Assembly (NCBI GenBank): GCA_949358305.1
Contig: CASHSZ010000132.1
Span: forward strand, 122,001-186,000
Direction: 5' to 3'
Source: Strigamia acuminata
Lineage: Eukaryota; Arthropoda; Chilopoda; Geophilomorpha; Linotaeniidae
Length of the DNA stretch: 64,000 nucleotides
Below the pieces are notes generated by a model. That model did not search any database, was not told the DNA's origin, and worked only from the letters and a program-made list of their open reading frames with translations. The position numbers and the translations under genes were made by a program. Shown in pieces: positions 32,428 through 43,200 of this stretch (within the stretch, counting starts at the first letter, position 1; every line of letters starts with the position of its first letter).

Positions 32428-34016
32428 GGAGTTTCTAGTGCTTCGACTTCTAAATTAAAGGCAACATTATCGCAATTATTCATTAACAGTTTCACTCGAT
32501 TTCTCTTCGCAATTGTTGGCTCGGTCGCTCCAAAAGTTAACATTGCAATATCTTGCTCGCCAACTCTCTCCAAGTTAAGTTCTCGAGATAACTTCTCCGT
32601 AATAAATGTCTTCTGCGATCCGCCATCCAAAAAACACTGTACTTTACGCTTTTGTGATTGTCCGCACGCATCTACAACGAGTACTTGCAAAAACATCACG
32701 GATACCGGTTGTTCCTGCTCCAAAACGGCGAAGGAAGTCAGCGTTTCAATTGGTTTTTTCTCTTCAGCGTCGCACAGGTAAGTGTGATGATTTTTGTCGC
32801 ATTTCTTGCATCGAAATCGGGTTTTGCACTTGTACGCGATGTGTCCTTCCTTGAGACAACAATAACACCTTCGGGACTTCATGCACGCAGTTTTACGTTC
32901 GGCCACTGTCAGCGGACAGTCTGGACTTGTGTGTTCTTCTTTTTGGCAAAACGTGCATTTGTACGTAATTGCTGCCAACGCTGCGGCAGAACCAAGTGGA
33001 TTAGTTTTTGTATTCATTTTCTTAGTTACCTCCTCTTGTTTTTTCGTAGTTGCTTCTTTCTTCTCGATCAAGTTGTTTTTCTCACTCATCGCCTTTGTCC
33101 TCTCGCGCATCTCGATTTCGAATCGAAAAAACTTCAGAAAATCTGTCATTGTCCATGATAATTCGCCTCTGGATCTGGAAAAGTCGTGTTGCATCGAATC
33201 GGGTGTCGCACGAGTTAAGATTGGGCCCAAAAGTGCCCCAAACGTTGATGCACCCACTCCCAAATTTCCTAAACTTGTTATGTGAAGGTCGCAATAATCA
33301 TAAAGTTCTCGAAGTGCAACAACATCGTCTGCATTTTTCACGGGCTTCACCTCGAGGAATTTTTGCATGTGTGCATTTATAATCAAGTCCGGTTTACCAA
33401 ATCTACTTGCCAACAAAACGACCGCGCTGTCGTAATTCTCATCCGTTACCGTGAGTCCACTTATTGCATTGGCGGCCAGTCCTTCGACCAACGACCGTAA
33501 ATACACGAATTTCGCCGTTTTGGGAAGCGAAGTGTTATTATGCACGCTCAACTGGAAGTCCCCCCAGAACTGAGTCCACGTTTCGGGTGTTCCCTTAAAT
33601 TTGGCAATCTCCAGCTTCGGCAATTTCATGCTTGTGCATTGTTGGCCTCCGATCGGCGTATTAACGATAACGGGATTAATAAGTGGTAAGTTTGGATTCA
33701 GTACTTGCGTTTTCAGTTGGGCGATTTCCTTCAGCGCCATTTCCAGCGTGATTTTTGCTGCTACCAATTCGTCTTGGAACTCCTCGGCTCCAATCGTGTT
33801 GTCCGTAACTTTGTCAATGTCGGTGATTCCGTCGGCCACCAAAATGTCCAATTTCTCGATCTTCGGTCCCTTTAAAAGTAACTGTGCTTGTATGCACAAA
33901 AGCTTTACTTCATTTACCGGATCTTGCTTCAGCTCGTTCTTCATCGTGCTGAAAATGTTTCGAATGTTAGTCCTCGCGGCTTCCCTTTGTCTTCGGTTCT
34001 TCTCCAAATCTGCCAT
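32379..34016 (-). pseudogene. gag: BEL/Pao gag and protease part
   Basis: This 545-residue frame starts ATG about 55 bases after the 5' LTR. The first half is a BEL-type Gag (MKLPKLEIAKFKGTPETWTQFW, as in the DUF1759 family). Three zinc knuckles follow (CTFCQKEEHTSPDC, a CCLKEGHIAYKC and a CKKCDKNHHTYLC form), then the aspartic protease FLDGGSQKTF near residue 455. The frame ends inside the protease-RT link and pol resumes in -1 phase. Confidence 0.9.
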
Positions 34017-34053
34017 TGCGATCGATTTTCCTTGGTTTTTTCTTTTAAAAGGT

Positions 34054-34071
34054 CTCGGGTGTTCGGCACCA
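34054..34071 (-). promoter_or_regulatory. BEL/Pao primer-binding site candidate
   Basis: TGGTGCCGAACACCCGAG begins one base after the 5' LTR end on the minus strand. The position and TGG start fit a primer site; I do not assign the tRNA. Confidence 0.5.
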
Positions 34072-34072
34072 A

Positions 34073-34379
34073 TGTTGCGGATGCAATTCGAATAGTTATG
34101 TTGAACAAATAAAAGTTACTTTGAAATCTCGATGATTGTTGAATTTGGCTGAATCTTGTGGATGACAAATAAAGCATGCGTACACACGGATTTACATTTG
34201 AACAGTGTTTAATTTATTCAAAACAGGAAATAGGTAAATGTTCTATTCCCCCCCCTTAATCCATCAATAAAATGTCCCAATACAGAGTGGGTCACCGAAG
34301 TGACCCTCTGGTGGCCAAACATGGCGCCACCTCCAATTCCCCCTAAATGTTGGCTTCTACAGGAACTCCAGTTTCCACA
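34073..34379 (-). repeat. BEL/Pao 5' LTR
   Basis: The 307-bp LTR begins TGTGGAAACT and ends CCGCAACA on the minus strand. It aligns over its length with the split left LTR. Confidence 0.85.
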
Positions 34380-34769
34380 GATTTCCTATATGAGTTTTTT
34401 TTTCAGTTTTCTGATATCTCAAGTATTTTGGAAATTACTTGGGGAGGTTCAGACTTTTGGGACACCCTGTATACGCTTAGTAGAGGAAATACTGTATACA
34501 ATATAACATTGAAGTGACATAACATTAAGGTATTTTTGGTGTACATTTCCTACTAACTGGGGTAAATTTGTTGGGGGAGAATTTTTTATTAGGGAAAACA
34601 ATCATTAGGGCAATGCAATAGTTTTATTGGGGGGGTTTGAGATGGGGGACACCAGTTTCATATGACACATGTCTAGCAGCCTATTCACCATGTGTAATGA
34701 TAAATTGTCTTTTTTACAAAAAAAAATAGTGTTACGACACATAGTAAATAATTCTGCGTGTTGTAATTG
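34380..34769. other. Spacer with a possible mariner end
   Basis: The first about 90 bases end TTTTGGGACACCCTGTAT, which resembles terminal repeats of arthropod Tc1/mariner elements. A similar short end (GCACCCTGTAT) lies near 35615. No transposase was seen. Confidence 0.3.
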
Positions 34770-35234
34770 TGTGACCGTCTGGCCACTCAAGGTGACCCAC
34801 ATTACTCCACACACTGCTCACTGGCCCTAAGGTCATCCCCTTTGCGGGGTAGACTGACCCAGAGGGAAGGAGGGAGCTGAGTGATGTGGTGAGAAGAGAG
34901 GGAGTCGTGGCAGCACAGAGTGATGACGTGTGTTGGTGAGGTCCTGGATAGCAAGGACACTCGCTCTCTTCTCATTCACCACTGTGACGCTCAGTGACAT
35001 GGCCGGGAGCCTGTTGCAGCCTGCTGGAGCGGCTGCATGGGCTGTAGGTGAGTACTACAGCTGAATGCTAAGTGTCACCGACCACGTCACCCGTGGAGCT
35101 TATGCCATGTGTGTGACGAGTCGGTTGTTGTTGGTGTTGCATACCAACAATCCGGAGTCTATTATTACGTGAAAAGCCGTCCCACCCATGGTATCCAATC
35201 CCCAGGTTGCCATAGAGAAAACTGCCTCGTCACA
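34770..35234 (+). mobile_element. Solo LTR, TGTGAC family, copy 1 (465 bp)
   Basis: It starts TGTGACCGTC and ends CTCGTCACA, with ATTG on both sides (34766-34769 and 35235-35238). It shares long stretches with 37402-38038 and with the reverse complement of 52090-52614, including CCCATGGTATCCA near the 3' end and TTCACCACNGTGACGCTCAG in the middle. Confidence 0.8.
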
Positions 35235-35238
35235 ATTG

Positions 35239-36134
35239 TTTGAAACAAAGTTAAAGAGAGGTGCATTTAATTGGCAAAAAAAACATTATTTAGGTCAAGT
35301 AATAACTTAAAAGAATTTACACTTGTGGATTTCACACTCCTGCGTCTCGTCGTGACTGATATTATTTTCCAGACATAAAAATGGCATTTCAAACTCTGTA
35401 CAATGATTTTAGTTTCAAATAAAAATGTTAATGAGTTACAGAGTACCGTATATCTTCCAATTATCCGTGGGACTCTAATGGCGCGAGGACTTCCAATTGC
35501 GCACGGACCTCCAATCGCGCGCGGAGAGAATATTATTTTTGCAAATTGCGCAGGGGGTGCAATTGGAAGATACTGTATACGGTAATTACATTTTCACAAT
35601 CATCAGGTTTCTCTGGCGCACCCTGTATAAGCAATTCTGTTAATGTGCAAATTGTAATACGGAGTATCAATTTTCGATGAGATAGGCAAAATGTATGAAT
35701 TGTTTTAAATTTTAAGATGAAATAGAACATTTTTAATCGGATTTAAAAATAACAATTATTTCCAGTTGCCATCACAACTTTTCCTTCTTTGGTAAGAAAT
35801 TGTTCTAACAATACTAAACTAATAACCATTTCGTCTCATGAACTAAAATAAATTGAAATTGCTTTTAAAATATAAGGTTTATAAAAGCAATTCTGTTAAT
35901 CTGTAAAATAATTTGATTTTAGTTTCAATATATATGATGAGATAGGCAAAAATATTTTTGTAAATTTGACAAAAAAAACACAACACTTGCCTCAATAAGC
36001 CAACACTGATCAGGAAATTTTAGTTTGATGACCATCTTGTAATTAACATTTCCACATTGAAGTTGCATTGCTAGACAGAAAGGAACTTTAAAGTAATAAA
36101 CGTGTCTGTATTTCTTTTTAAGTTTGTAACTTAC
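35239..36134. other. AT-rich spacer with a partial local duplication
   Basis: A segment beginning AAGCAATTCTGTTAAT and containing GATGAGATAGGCAAAA occurs near 35630 and again near 35887, about 258 bp apart. A small palindromic element lies at 35444-35584. No exon is supported. Confidence 0.4.
35444..35584. mobile_element. Small palindromic MITE-like element (141 bp)
   Basis: The ends are TACCGTATA...TCTTCCAATT and its inverted copy; the right copy has five extra bases (CAGTA). The interior has further short GC-rich palindromes. The family and any TA duplication are uncertain. Confidence 0.5.
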
Positions 36135-36330
36135 GGCTTGAAACTTGAGCAACTGGCTGTGCAAGATTTAGGAGGTTTTGAATTGTAAGATTGATGAGAG
36201 ATTTTTCCTGCAAAGACATTTGCTTATTTACATATGTGTCAAAAGAATGGAGCAATGGAAAAATATGCATCAGTGATGTATTTAGTTACACGCAAATATT
36301 TTAGAATCGTTTTTATAGAAAATCTCTTAC

Positions 36331-36778
36331 TACTTCCAAATAAATCGGGATCCCCATGCAGATCGCGCAATCCCCGACATTCGTGTTTAAGTGAGTTTAT
36401 GCTGATCTTTTTAGCCTTGAAATTTTGATATTCTTGCGTTGTTTTTGAGTAAAGATAAACATTTGGAAAATTGCCGTGTCTGGTTTCAATTAAATACGCA
36501 TCAACTGCTGTTGGTTCGGTCGAGTAATACCAAATTCGCTCTCCAGTTTGGAAAAAACACACCACCAAATTCACAATGAGCAATGTGAAAAATAGATTAG
36601 ACATTTTTTTTTTCTTTTTTGAAATGTTCTTCATAGATTTGATGAATGCTGGTATCTCCGATTGCTCTGCCAACACACTGCCAATGAGGTGTCGCATTTT
36701 TCTTTTTCGACGTTGTTGGATTCGTTCAAATGGTCGAAATAGTGTTTGTTGACCCACTCTGCATATTTTTCTCGCCAT
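36331..36778 (-). CDS. DEG/ENaC channel, N-terminal exon
   Basis: From an ATG at 36778 the exon encodes a basic N-terminus, the stretch SEIPAFIKSMKNISK, a first membrane segment (NLFFTLLIVNLVVCFF), then ERIWYYSTEPTAV and FPNVYLYSK. This follows the DEG/ENaC start: cytosolic tail, TM1, Y-x3-PT, then FPxV. A likely donor GTAAGA follows 36331. A possible next exon is 36135-36207 (acceptor TTTGCAG, donor GTAAGT, phase compatible), but downstream exons could not be followed. It lies on the same strand as the gene at 50169-52876 and downstream of it, so it is probably a tandem paralogue. It may be partial. Confidence 0.6.
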
Positions 36779-36854
36779 ATTTGCGTAAAAATAGATCTGT
36801 AAATTAAAATTCATAATATATTGTTTTTTGTTGTCGTTGCAAAATGGGTAAAAT

Positions 36855-37345
36855 AAATCATTAAAAACTAGGTAAAAATCATGAAAAACGGGATAAAAAT
36901 CTTGAAAAATCGTGAAAAACAGGATAAAAATCGTGAAAATCAGGATAAAAATCGTGATAAACTGGATAAAAATCGTGAAAAACTGGATAAAAATTGTGAA
37001 AAACAGGATAAAAATCGTGAAAAACTGGATAAAAATCGTGAAAAACTGGATAAAAATCGTGAAAAACTGGATAAAAATCGAAAAAAACTGAATAAAATCG
37101 TGAAAAACTAAGTACAAATAGTGAAAAACAGGGTTAAAATCGTGAAAAATAGGGTAAAAATCGTAAACAAACAGTAAAAATCGTGAAAAACAGGGTAAAA
37201 ATCATGAAAAACAGGGTAAAAACAGGGTAAAAAAGGTATAAATTGTGACAAACTGGGTAAAAATTGTGAAGAACTAAGTGCAAATCGTAAAAAAAAAGGT
37301 AAAAATCGTGAAAAAACTATGTTTTTTACAAAAACTTGCAAAAAT
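36855..37345. repeat. 21-bp minisatellite
   Basis: About twenty imperfect copies of a 21-bp unit around AAAAATCGTGAAAAACTGGAT are present, more degenerate toward the right. Open frames on both strands here (DKNREKL and FHDFYPV repeats) are by-products of the period being divisible by three. Confidence 0.85.
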
Positions 37346-37401
37346 CATGAAAATAAGTAGATTATTATAAGTCAAATTTGCTTATTATTGACATGCTTCA
37401 T

Positions 37402-38038
37402 TGTGACTGTCAAGCCACCCAGGGTGACCTACGTCACTGCCACACACCACCTTACGGCCCCAAGGTCACCCCCTCATTGGGTGAAGTGACCTAGCCTGGG
37501 AGAGGAGGAAGCACAGTGGTTGTAGGGAGGAAAGGCAGAGAGAGAGCTTGCGGACACCGACCAGGACGGTCGTATGTAGAGAGTCAAGAAGGACTGTAGT
37601 TATCAAAGAGACAAGACGTGTCCCAACTGCGTGGACTCTGCACTCCTTCCCATTCACCACAGTGACGCTCAGTGCTATGGCGGATTCCATAGTGCAGCCT
37701 CAATGAGTGGCTACTGAGGGTCGTAGGTGAGTACGACATGAATGTAATGGGGCTCACGCCCTGTGTGTGACGGGTCGGTTGCCGGTGCGGTGTGCCTTCG
37801 TGGCACCCCCGCAACGAGTGACGGGATTCCCCATACCTCTAGACAGAGACTCCCTAATATTGGTTGGTTGGCCTTTATTGGCCAACCAACCAATAAAGAC
37901 CAACCAACCAATAAAGGCCAACCAACCAATAAAGGCCAACCAACCAATATTAGGGAGTCTGTCATTTTACGTGAGTATGCGTCCCATACCAGTGTAATTG
38001 GTCCCTTAATTGCTCTGACGAAGACCATATCAGTCACA
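37402..38038 (+). mobile_element. Solo LTR, TGTGAC family, copy 2 (637 bp, with nested palindrome)
   Basis: It starts TGTGACTGTC and ends ATCAGTCACA, with TCAT on both sides (37398-37401 and 38039-38042). It is homologous to copy 1 but longer, mainly because of a palindromic insert at about 37838-37970. Confidence 0.8.
37838..37970. repeat. Palindrome with 18-bp tandem units
   Basis: Arms GACAGAGACTCCCTAATATTGG and the inverted copy enclose about 3.5 copies of GCCAACCAACCAATAAAG. It interrupts the solo LTR. No target duplication was found. Confidence 0.7.
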
Positions 38039-38042
38039 TCAT

Positions 38043-39331
38043 CATGCATGTATAAGCACAGCTGGATTTAGAATTATCCTCCATAATTTAATTTTTTACA
38101 ATTTTTTCAAATTTATCTCAATTTGTTTCAATTTCTGAAGAAGAAACGAACCACAAAAGACGGATTTAAAATTGTTTTGATGGTGGAATAAAATAAAATT
38201 ACCAATGATTACAGTTGTGTGGTATTAAACATGTGTCTCATCATTTGCATGCAAACTTAAATGTAACTTCACTAACTTGTAAGAACAGAACAAAATAATC
38301 ACCTGACACAGTTATTGTAAAAGTTTAAGTTATCTAAAAACGTTACCTGTTCGATTGGACTCAGGTGCACCAACTCGTTATTGGGGACTGTTACTGCAAA
38401 TACTTATTTTTCTCAATTAAATTTGTATAGCTTGTGAAGTTTGTCTTTTTTATCGATTTGTTCTATTTCATATAATCTGACAGCTTAATTATTAGTTGCA
38501 TATCCATCATATTTCAACCTGTCTCCTTCAAACCTACAATTTTCTTAAAATTCATTGACATTAAATAACACTTGTCAACTGTCCTCCACTGTACATTGAG
38601 GTTAGCGAATTAATTTTTTAAATATATTTCTAGATTGTGGATTATAAATGAGACGCATTTTTGATACGTTCTCGGTTGCAACATGTTATCGGTTACACCC
38701 TTGTATTGCAAAACATTTTGTCCCAAAGCGTATGTAATTTTCATGTCACTCAATACTGACTAAACTTGCAACAGGAAAGATGAGTGCACATTGATTACAC
38801 TTGATTTTGTTGCCAGGAATGTCTGATGCATCAAAGAGTCAACCCTGGACACAAAGATTCCTAAAGCACCTACAGTTTGTAAATATGCGTCTGGACCTTT
38901 CCAGTTTGTATTTTATTCAAGGAGCTTGGTTAAGTGCGAGCCAATGGCACGGCTGGACTGGGAACAAATTTATTGCCGGGAAATCTGGGTGTCCGGGCCA
39001 CAATTAATGAAGTCGAGACAGGCCACAGCGGCCACGGGCCACCGGGAAACTCCCGGTAGCCCGCCGGGCCAGTCCAGCACTGGTTAGGGACGTGGAGAAT
39101 TCAATGGTGAAAAACTGAGGATTTTGTATTTGTAAATTCGTGTAAATTTTTCTCAAATTTATCGTATCCGAATTTAGACTCGATTAATTGATTAATTCAA
39201 ATTGGAGATGCAATTTCTCACAAATAGAAACATTCTGCTATTACAAGTTGCAGCGCCAATTCGTGACAAAATGTAAAACTAATTTCAAGTTTTAAATGCG
39301 ATCAATTAAACCAATCTTACAAATTTACAGT
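38043..39331. other. AT-rich spacer with a GC-rich patch
   Basis: Most of it is AT-rich and unassigned. At 38946-39082 a GC-rich patch has ends resembling hAT terminal repeats (GGCTGGACTGGG and CCAGTCCAGCACTG), but no 8-bp duplication was seen. Confidence 0.3.
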
Positions 39332-40150
39332 TGTGGTGAGCAAAGTGGATAAATATTCCCCCTAAGCGAATATTTGCCCTTTGACTCACTGCAATAGACG
39401 GGTCGTTCCCCTCGTGTTGGCTCCGCCTCTCCCTGAGCAGGTGTGTGCCCCGAGGGGAGTGAGGTGACGGGTGGCAAGCCCCCATTGGCTGTGCCTGCCC
39501 TTCACACTGACCCATAAAAGGGAGAAATTCCCGCCAAAAGACAGAACTTACACAAACGACACCAAGAACACAGCAACTACCTCACCGTCAGGCCAACTTC
39601 AACTACAAGTTAGGATTGATCGAGGATCGCTGAGTAAAGTGCAAACTGTAACTCTCACGAAGTCACTTGCGAGCTATTCCTGCGAAAGCACGAGAATAGC
39701 CCTTGTGAAATCACCTAGAATAATCGCCCAGACGATTATTCGCCGAAGTAAGTGTCCGAGTGCTTTGTAGGGAACCCCAAAGTTCCTAGACGAGGCCTCT
39801 GCGACGCTAAAACAAACCCTAGACAACAGGCACGGATAGAAGACTCGAAAGAGCATTCCACCGCGTCCGTGAAGACGAATCCGTGACGAATTAACGACAA
39901 CTCGAGACGCCGCCTTTGTTCCGCCGACCACGCGGAATCGACGACGCCATCTTGAGAAATCCTTTGTTCGACGCTGACCACGTCGACTCTAGAATTATTA
40001 CTGAGTGTATTTTAAAGGCATAAAGCCTGGTGAATAAATTACCTGTTTATTTACATACATTTGGTATTCATTTGGGTATTTACATAATTGATCACAGGTA
40101 AAGTATTACACGTTAGCGCTATTTAAACCTATACTAAGTAGGACGCGACA
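39332..40150 (+). repeat. Element C 5' LTR
   Basis: The 819-bp LTR begins TGTGGTGAGC and ends GCGACA. It is clearly related to the A/B LTR downstream of the TATA region but divergent in the first about 170 bases, so it defines a sub-family. Confidence 0.93.
39513..39521 (+). promoter_or_regulatory. TATA-like promoter element in the C LTR
   Basis: CATAAAAGG lies about 30 bases upstream of the block that is most conserved with the A/B LTRs (AAGACAGAACTTACACAAACG), a plausible transcription start. The same motif is at the corresponding place in B. Confidence 0.5.
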
Positions 40151-40152
40151 CG

Positions 40153-40170
40153 TGGGGGCCCGTCCGGGAT
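40153..40170 (+). promoter_or_regulatory. Element C primer-binding site (tRNA-Pro type)
   Basis: TGGGGGCCCGTCCGGGAT begins two bases after the LTR and differs from the remembered tRNA-Pro complement at one of 18 positions, the best match of the three family members. Confidence 0.7.
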
Positions 40171-40226
40171 TTAGAAATAAATCTCAAACTGAACTTGTGA
40201 TCTCTTTTAAAAATAACCAAATGAAA

Positions 40227-43200
40227 ATGTCAGACAAAGACGAACAATCCGCGTCTGAAACCGAGCAACCTATGCTCAGAAAGAGAAACAGGACCTCCGA
40301 CTACCACCAAAGGTCGGGCGGTCCAGTTCCAGAACAATCCGCTAAGGCGAAAGCCCGAGCAAACAAACAAAAAGTGAATACGCAGAAAAAGGAGCAAGCT
40401 GCATCGCTCGCGGCCCACCATGGGCCAGAGCGAGAGCGGATTCCCTTGAATACGCAAACCTTCGAAGATACCGATACAGAAGTTCCAGAAAATTGCGAAG
40501 AAATTCACGAACAATCAACCGAACGAGTATCGATATTAGTGGCCGAGGAGACACACAAAACTCCGAGGCAAACAAATACAATCAGCACCAATGGACCAAA
40601 CTCCAGTACGGAACCAAGGCGGGACCCCGATAACTCCCCAAGTTACGGCGAGACCTGCCTCCGTTTCCCCCGAAGTGACCCATCGCCACCAATGGACCAG
40701 ACTCCAGTACGGAACCTGAGCGGGACCCCGATAACTCCCCAAGTTACGGCGAGACCTGCCTCCGTTCCCCCTGAAGTGGCCCATTTAATACGGCTGACAC
40801 AACAAGCGGCCCAACTCGAAGCAGTAATAGACATTCCAGTCGGAACGTCAGTTTGGGAATCGATTACCCTGCTCACTGATGCTATTTGTGTGGCACAAAC
40901 CCCAACGCCAGTCGCAACACCAGCAGCGGAGACGCCCATGCAACAAGAAACGCCAAGTGAAATAGGCGGTTTTGTACCCGACCCCCAAAAGGCCCTTTAC
41001 AAAGCCCGCGAAAAAGCTCGAGAAGAAGCGAGATTGGAAACAATAAATCGGCAACGAAAATTGAGCGCAGAAAGAAGACAACTTTGGAGGGAAGAAGAAG
41101 AAAAACAACAACGCGACAAAAGGACAGCCGAGCGAACGGAAAGAATAATACAAAGAATGAGAGCTGAACAGGCTAGAGAGAAAAAAGAGCAACAATTAGA
41201 CGAACAAAAAAAATGGGAAGCCGAAAACTGGGAGAAAGAAGCAAAAAAATTCAGACAAGAAAACCGTGAACTAGCAGTGAATGTGAAAGCCAAAGAGGGA
41301 AAAGATTTCGTAACCAATTCCAAGCCGCATGTCCACGAGCAAACAACAAAGGACAACAGAAAGGAAGCATCGAATAGAACTAAAACACTGCTAAGCTGCC
41401 TCGAGTCTGAATTTGAAAATTATAAACACAAGCCAAAGAAAAAAGCTCAAGACAGAAAAGCAACGCCCCCTTCATGTCCAAGCCACACCAAAGTAACGAG
41501 CAAGGTCAGCCACTTGACCAAGCTGTTAACGAAAGCGTCAGACGGCAAGACTGCACAGAAAGAGAATTTAACAAAAACAGTCTTTTCTTTTTCGGGAAGA
41601 ATAAACTGCGACCAAAACAAAAATAAAACGGCAAACGATGTACGGGTTTCTACACTGACTCCACTGCCAATCATGAATATTTGTGATGAACATGGACAAA
41701 CAAATAAAGCAGGGCAAGCAATATTAGAACCAATGGAAAAAATTAAACAATTTGATGAAGGAAACAGTGCGAGAAATACAAGCACCAGCCAAGCACGTCG
41801 ACGTACGAACATCTCGAACACTGACACTTATTCAACCAGTTTGGATGATATCGTGGATCAGCAAATACAAATTGACGCGAGTCGCACAACAGATGAACGA
41901 GAATGTATCGGTATAAACCGAAAGGGAAGGGAAGAAGCGCTGAAGCAAAGAAAGAAGCATTGTCACAAGCAATGGAACAATAAAAAGCCGCCAAACAATT
42001 CGAAAAATCAGCCAAATTGGCCACAAGGCGGACGACTACATCATTGTCACCACTCTGAAAATAATGACAATAAAGTTCGCCACAAGAAGGAGAATAAACA
42101 ACAAGAACGGTCTCAGTCACCATTAATCACCTTAATTCCGTTGCATCCCACGCATAACAAGTTTTATGAAAACAAACATGACATTCAAAAGAAATGCAAA
42201 GGAATTCGATGTCAATTATTTCACAATAACCAAGATTTGTTGCCGGAAAATATGAATGACAAACCAGAGCTTTTGCAAGATGACCAATCAAGTCCTCATC
42301 AGGAAACTGTCCAACAAAAACAGCCCGACGTAACTCCAGCCCAACCGGAGCAAGCGATTTCGGAGAGGGAGGAAGCAGAAGAAAGCACTTCTGAAAATGA
42401 TAAAACACATCATCCTCACTGTGCCAAACAGAAATGCGACGAACATCATCCCGAGCGAGAAGACAGACAATGGAATCGATTGTTACCTCCAATGAACAAA
42501 TATAAAGGCACCCCCTGTCTAAATGAAAGCAAAAAAATAAAAGACTGCATTCAGGAGCCTAACCAATCAAGCACGTTGCATAATCCCAAAGTTGACTGTC
42601 AAATTAGGGCCTCTTCACGCAGCCCGATAAAAACCAGAGCAACGGTGAAACAAAAACAGCTAGAAAAAAGGGCTCAACCACCTCCAGTTGGGACGTTACA
42701 AACTCCTCAAGTTACTAAACCCATCAGAAAGAAAAACCAAAAAGAGAAACGAAAAAAGACAAGAGAAAAAAGGAACCGACCGGCGCAGAGTCAAGCGGCC
42801 AATGGTGAACCATTTGCAATGAAGCGCCGACCGCCCGATCTCACTACGAAGTGCCACAATAAAGAGTTTGTTGCTAACCGCTCCTTCTCAGAGCTCAAGA
42901 GAGCAAATCAGTTAGACGAAGACATCTTGGGAGGGGAGGAGATAAAGAAAGCAACAATAATTTTGGAAGAAAATCAAGAAAGGCCAAAAATGAAGAAAGG
43001 AGCATTAAAAACAGATTGTGAGCAAGACAAACTATGTCCGAACTTCAAGGACAATTGGAGTGAGCCAGACAGCACTAGAATGATAACAGTGCTGTCAACT
43101 CTGAAGAAACAAATTCTCTGTTTGTTACACAAGCTCCCGCTTGCCAGCCATCCAGGCAGGGCACAGACCCATTACCGAGCTAGAAAACTAGTGTGTTGGC

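Larger units (their letters stand above)
27710..34379 (-). mobile_element. BEL/Pao retrotransposon, defective
   Basis: It has two about 307-bp LTRs in the same orientation, gag-protease and pol in BEL order, and a G-rich polypurine tract before the 3' LTR. The LTRs differ at many positions, so the insertion is old. Two frame breaks interrupt the polyprotein. Flanks CCTTT (left) and GATTT (right) do not form a clear duplication, so one border may have been rearranged. A hAT-like foldback element sits in the left LTR. Confidence 0.9.

Noticed and set aside
36881-37341. Repeating proteins DKNREKL and FHDFYPVF on both strands
   Set aside because: They are translations of a 21-bp minisatellite; both strands are open only because the period is a multiple of three.
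38946-39082. GC-rich patch as a hAT MITE
   Set aside because: The ends only resemble hAT repeats and no 8-bp duplication was found, so it is mentioned only within the spacer entry.
40152-40226. GTG at 40152 as the start of the C ORF
   Set aside because: It falls on the primer-binding site; the ATG at 40227 aligns with the start of Gag in element B.
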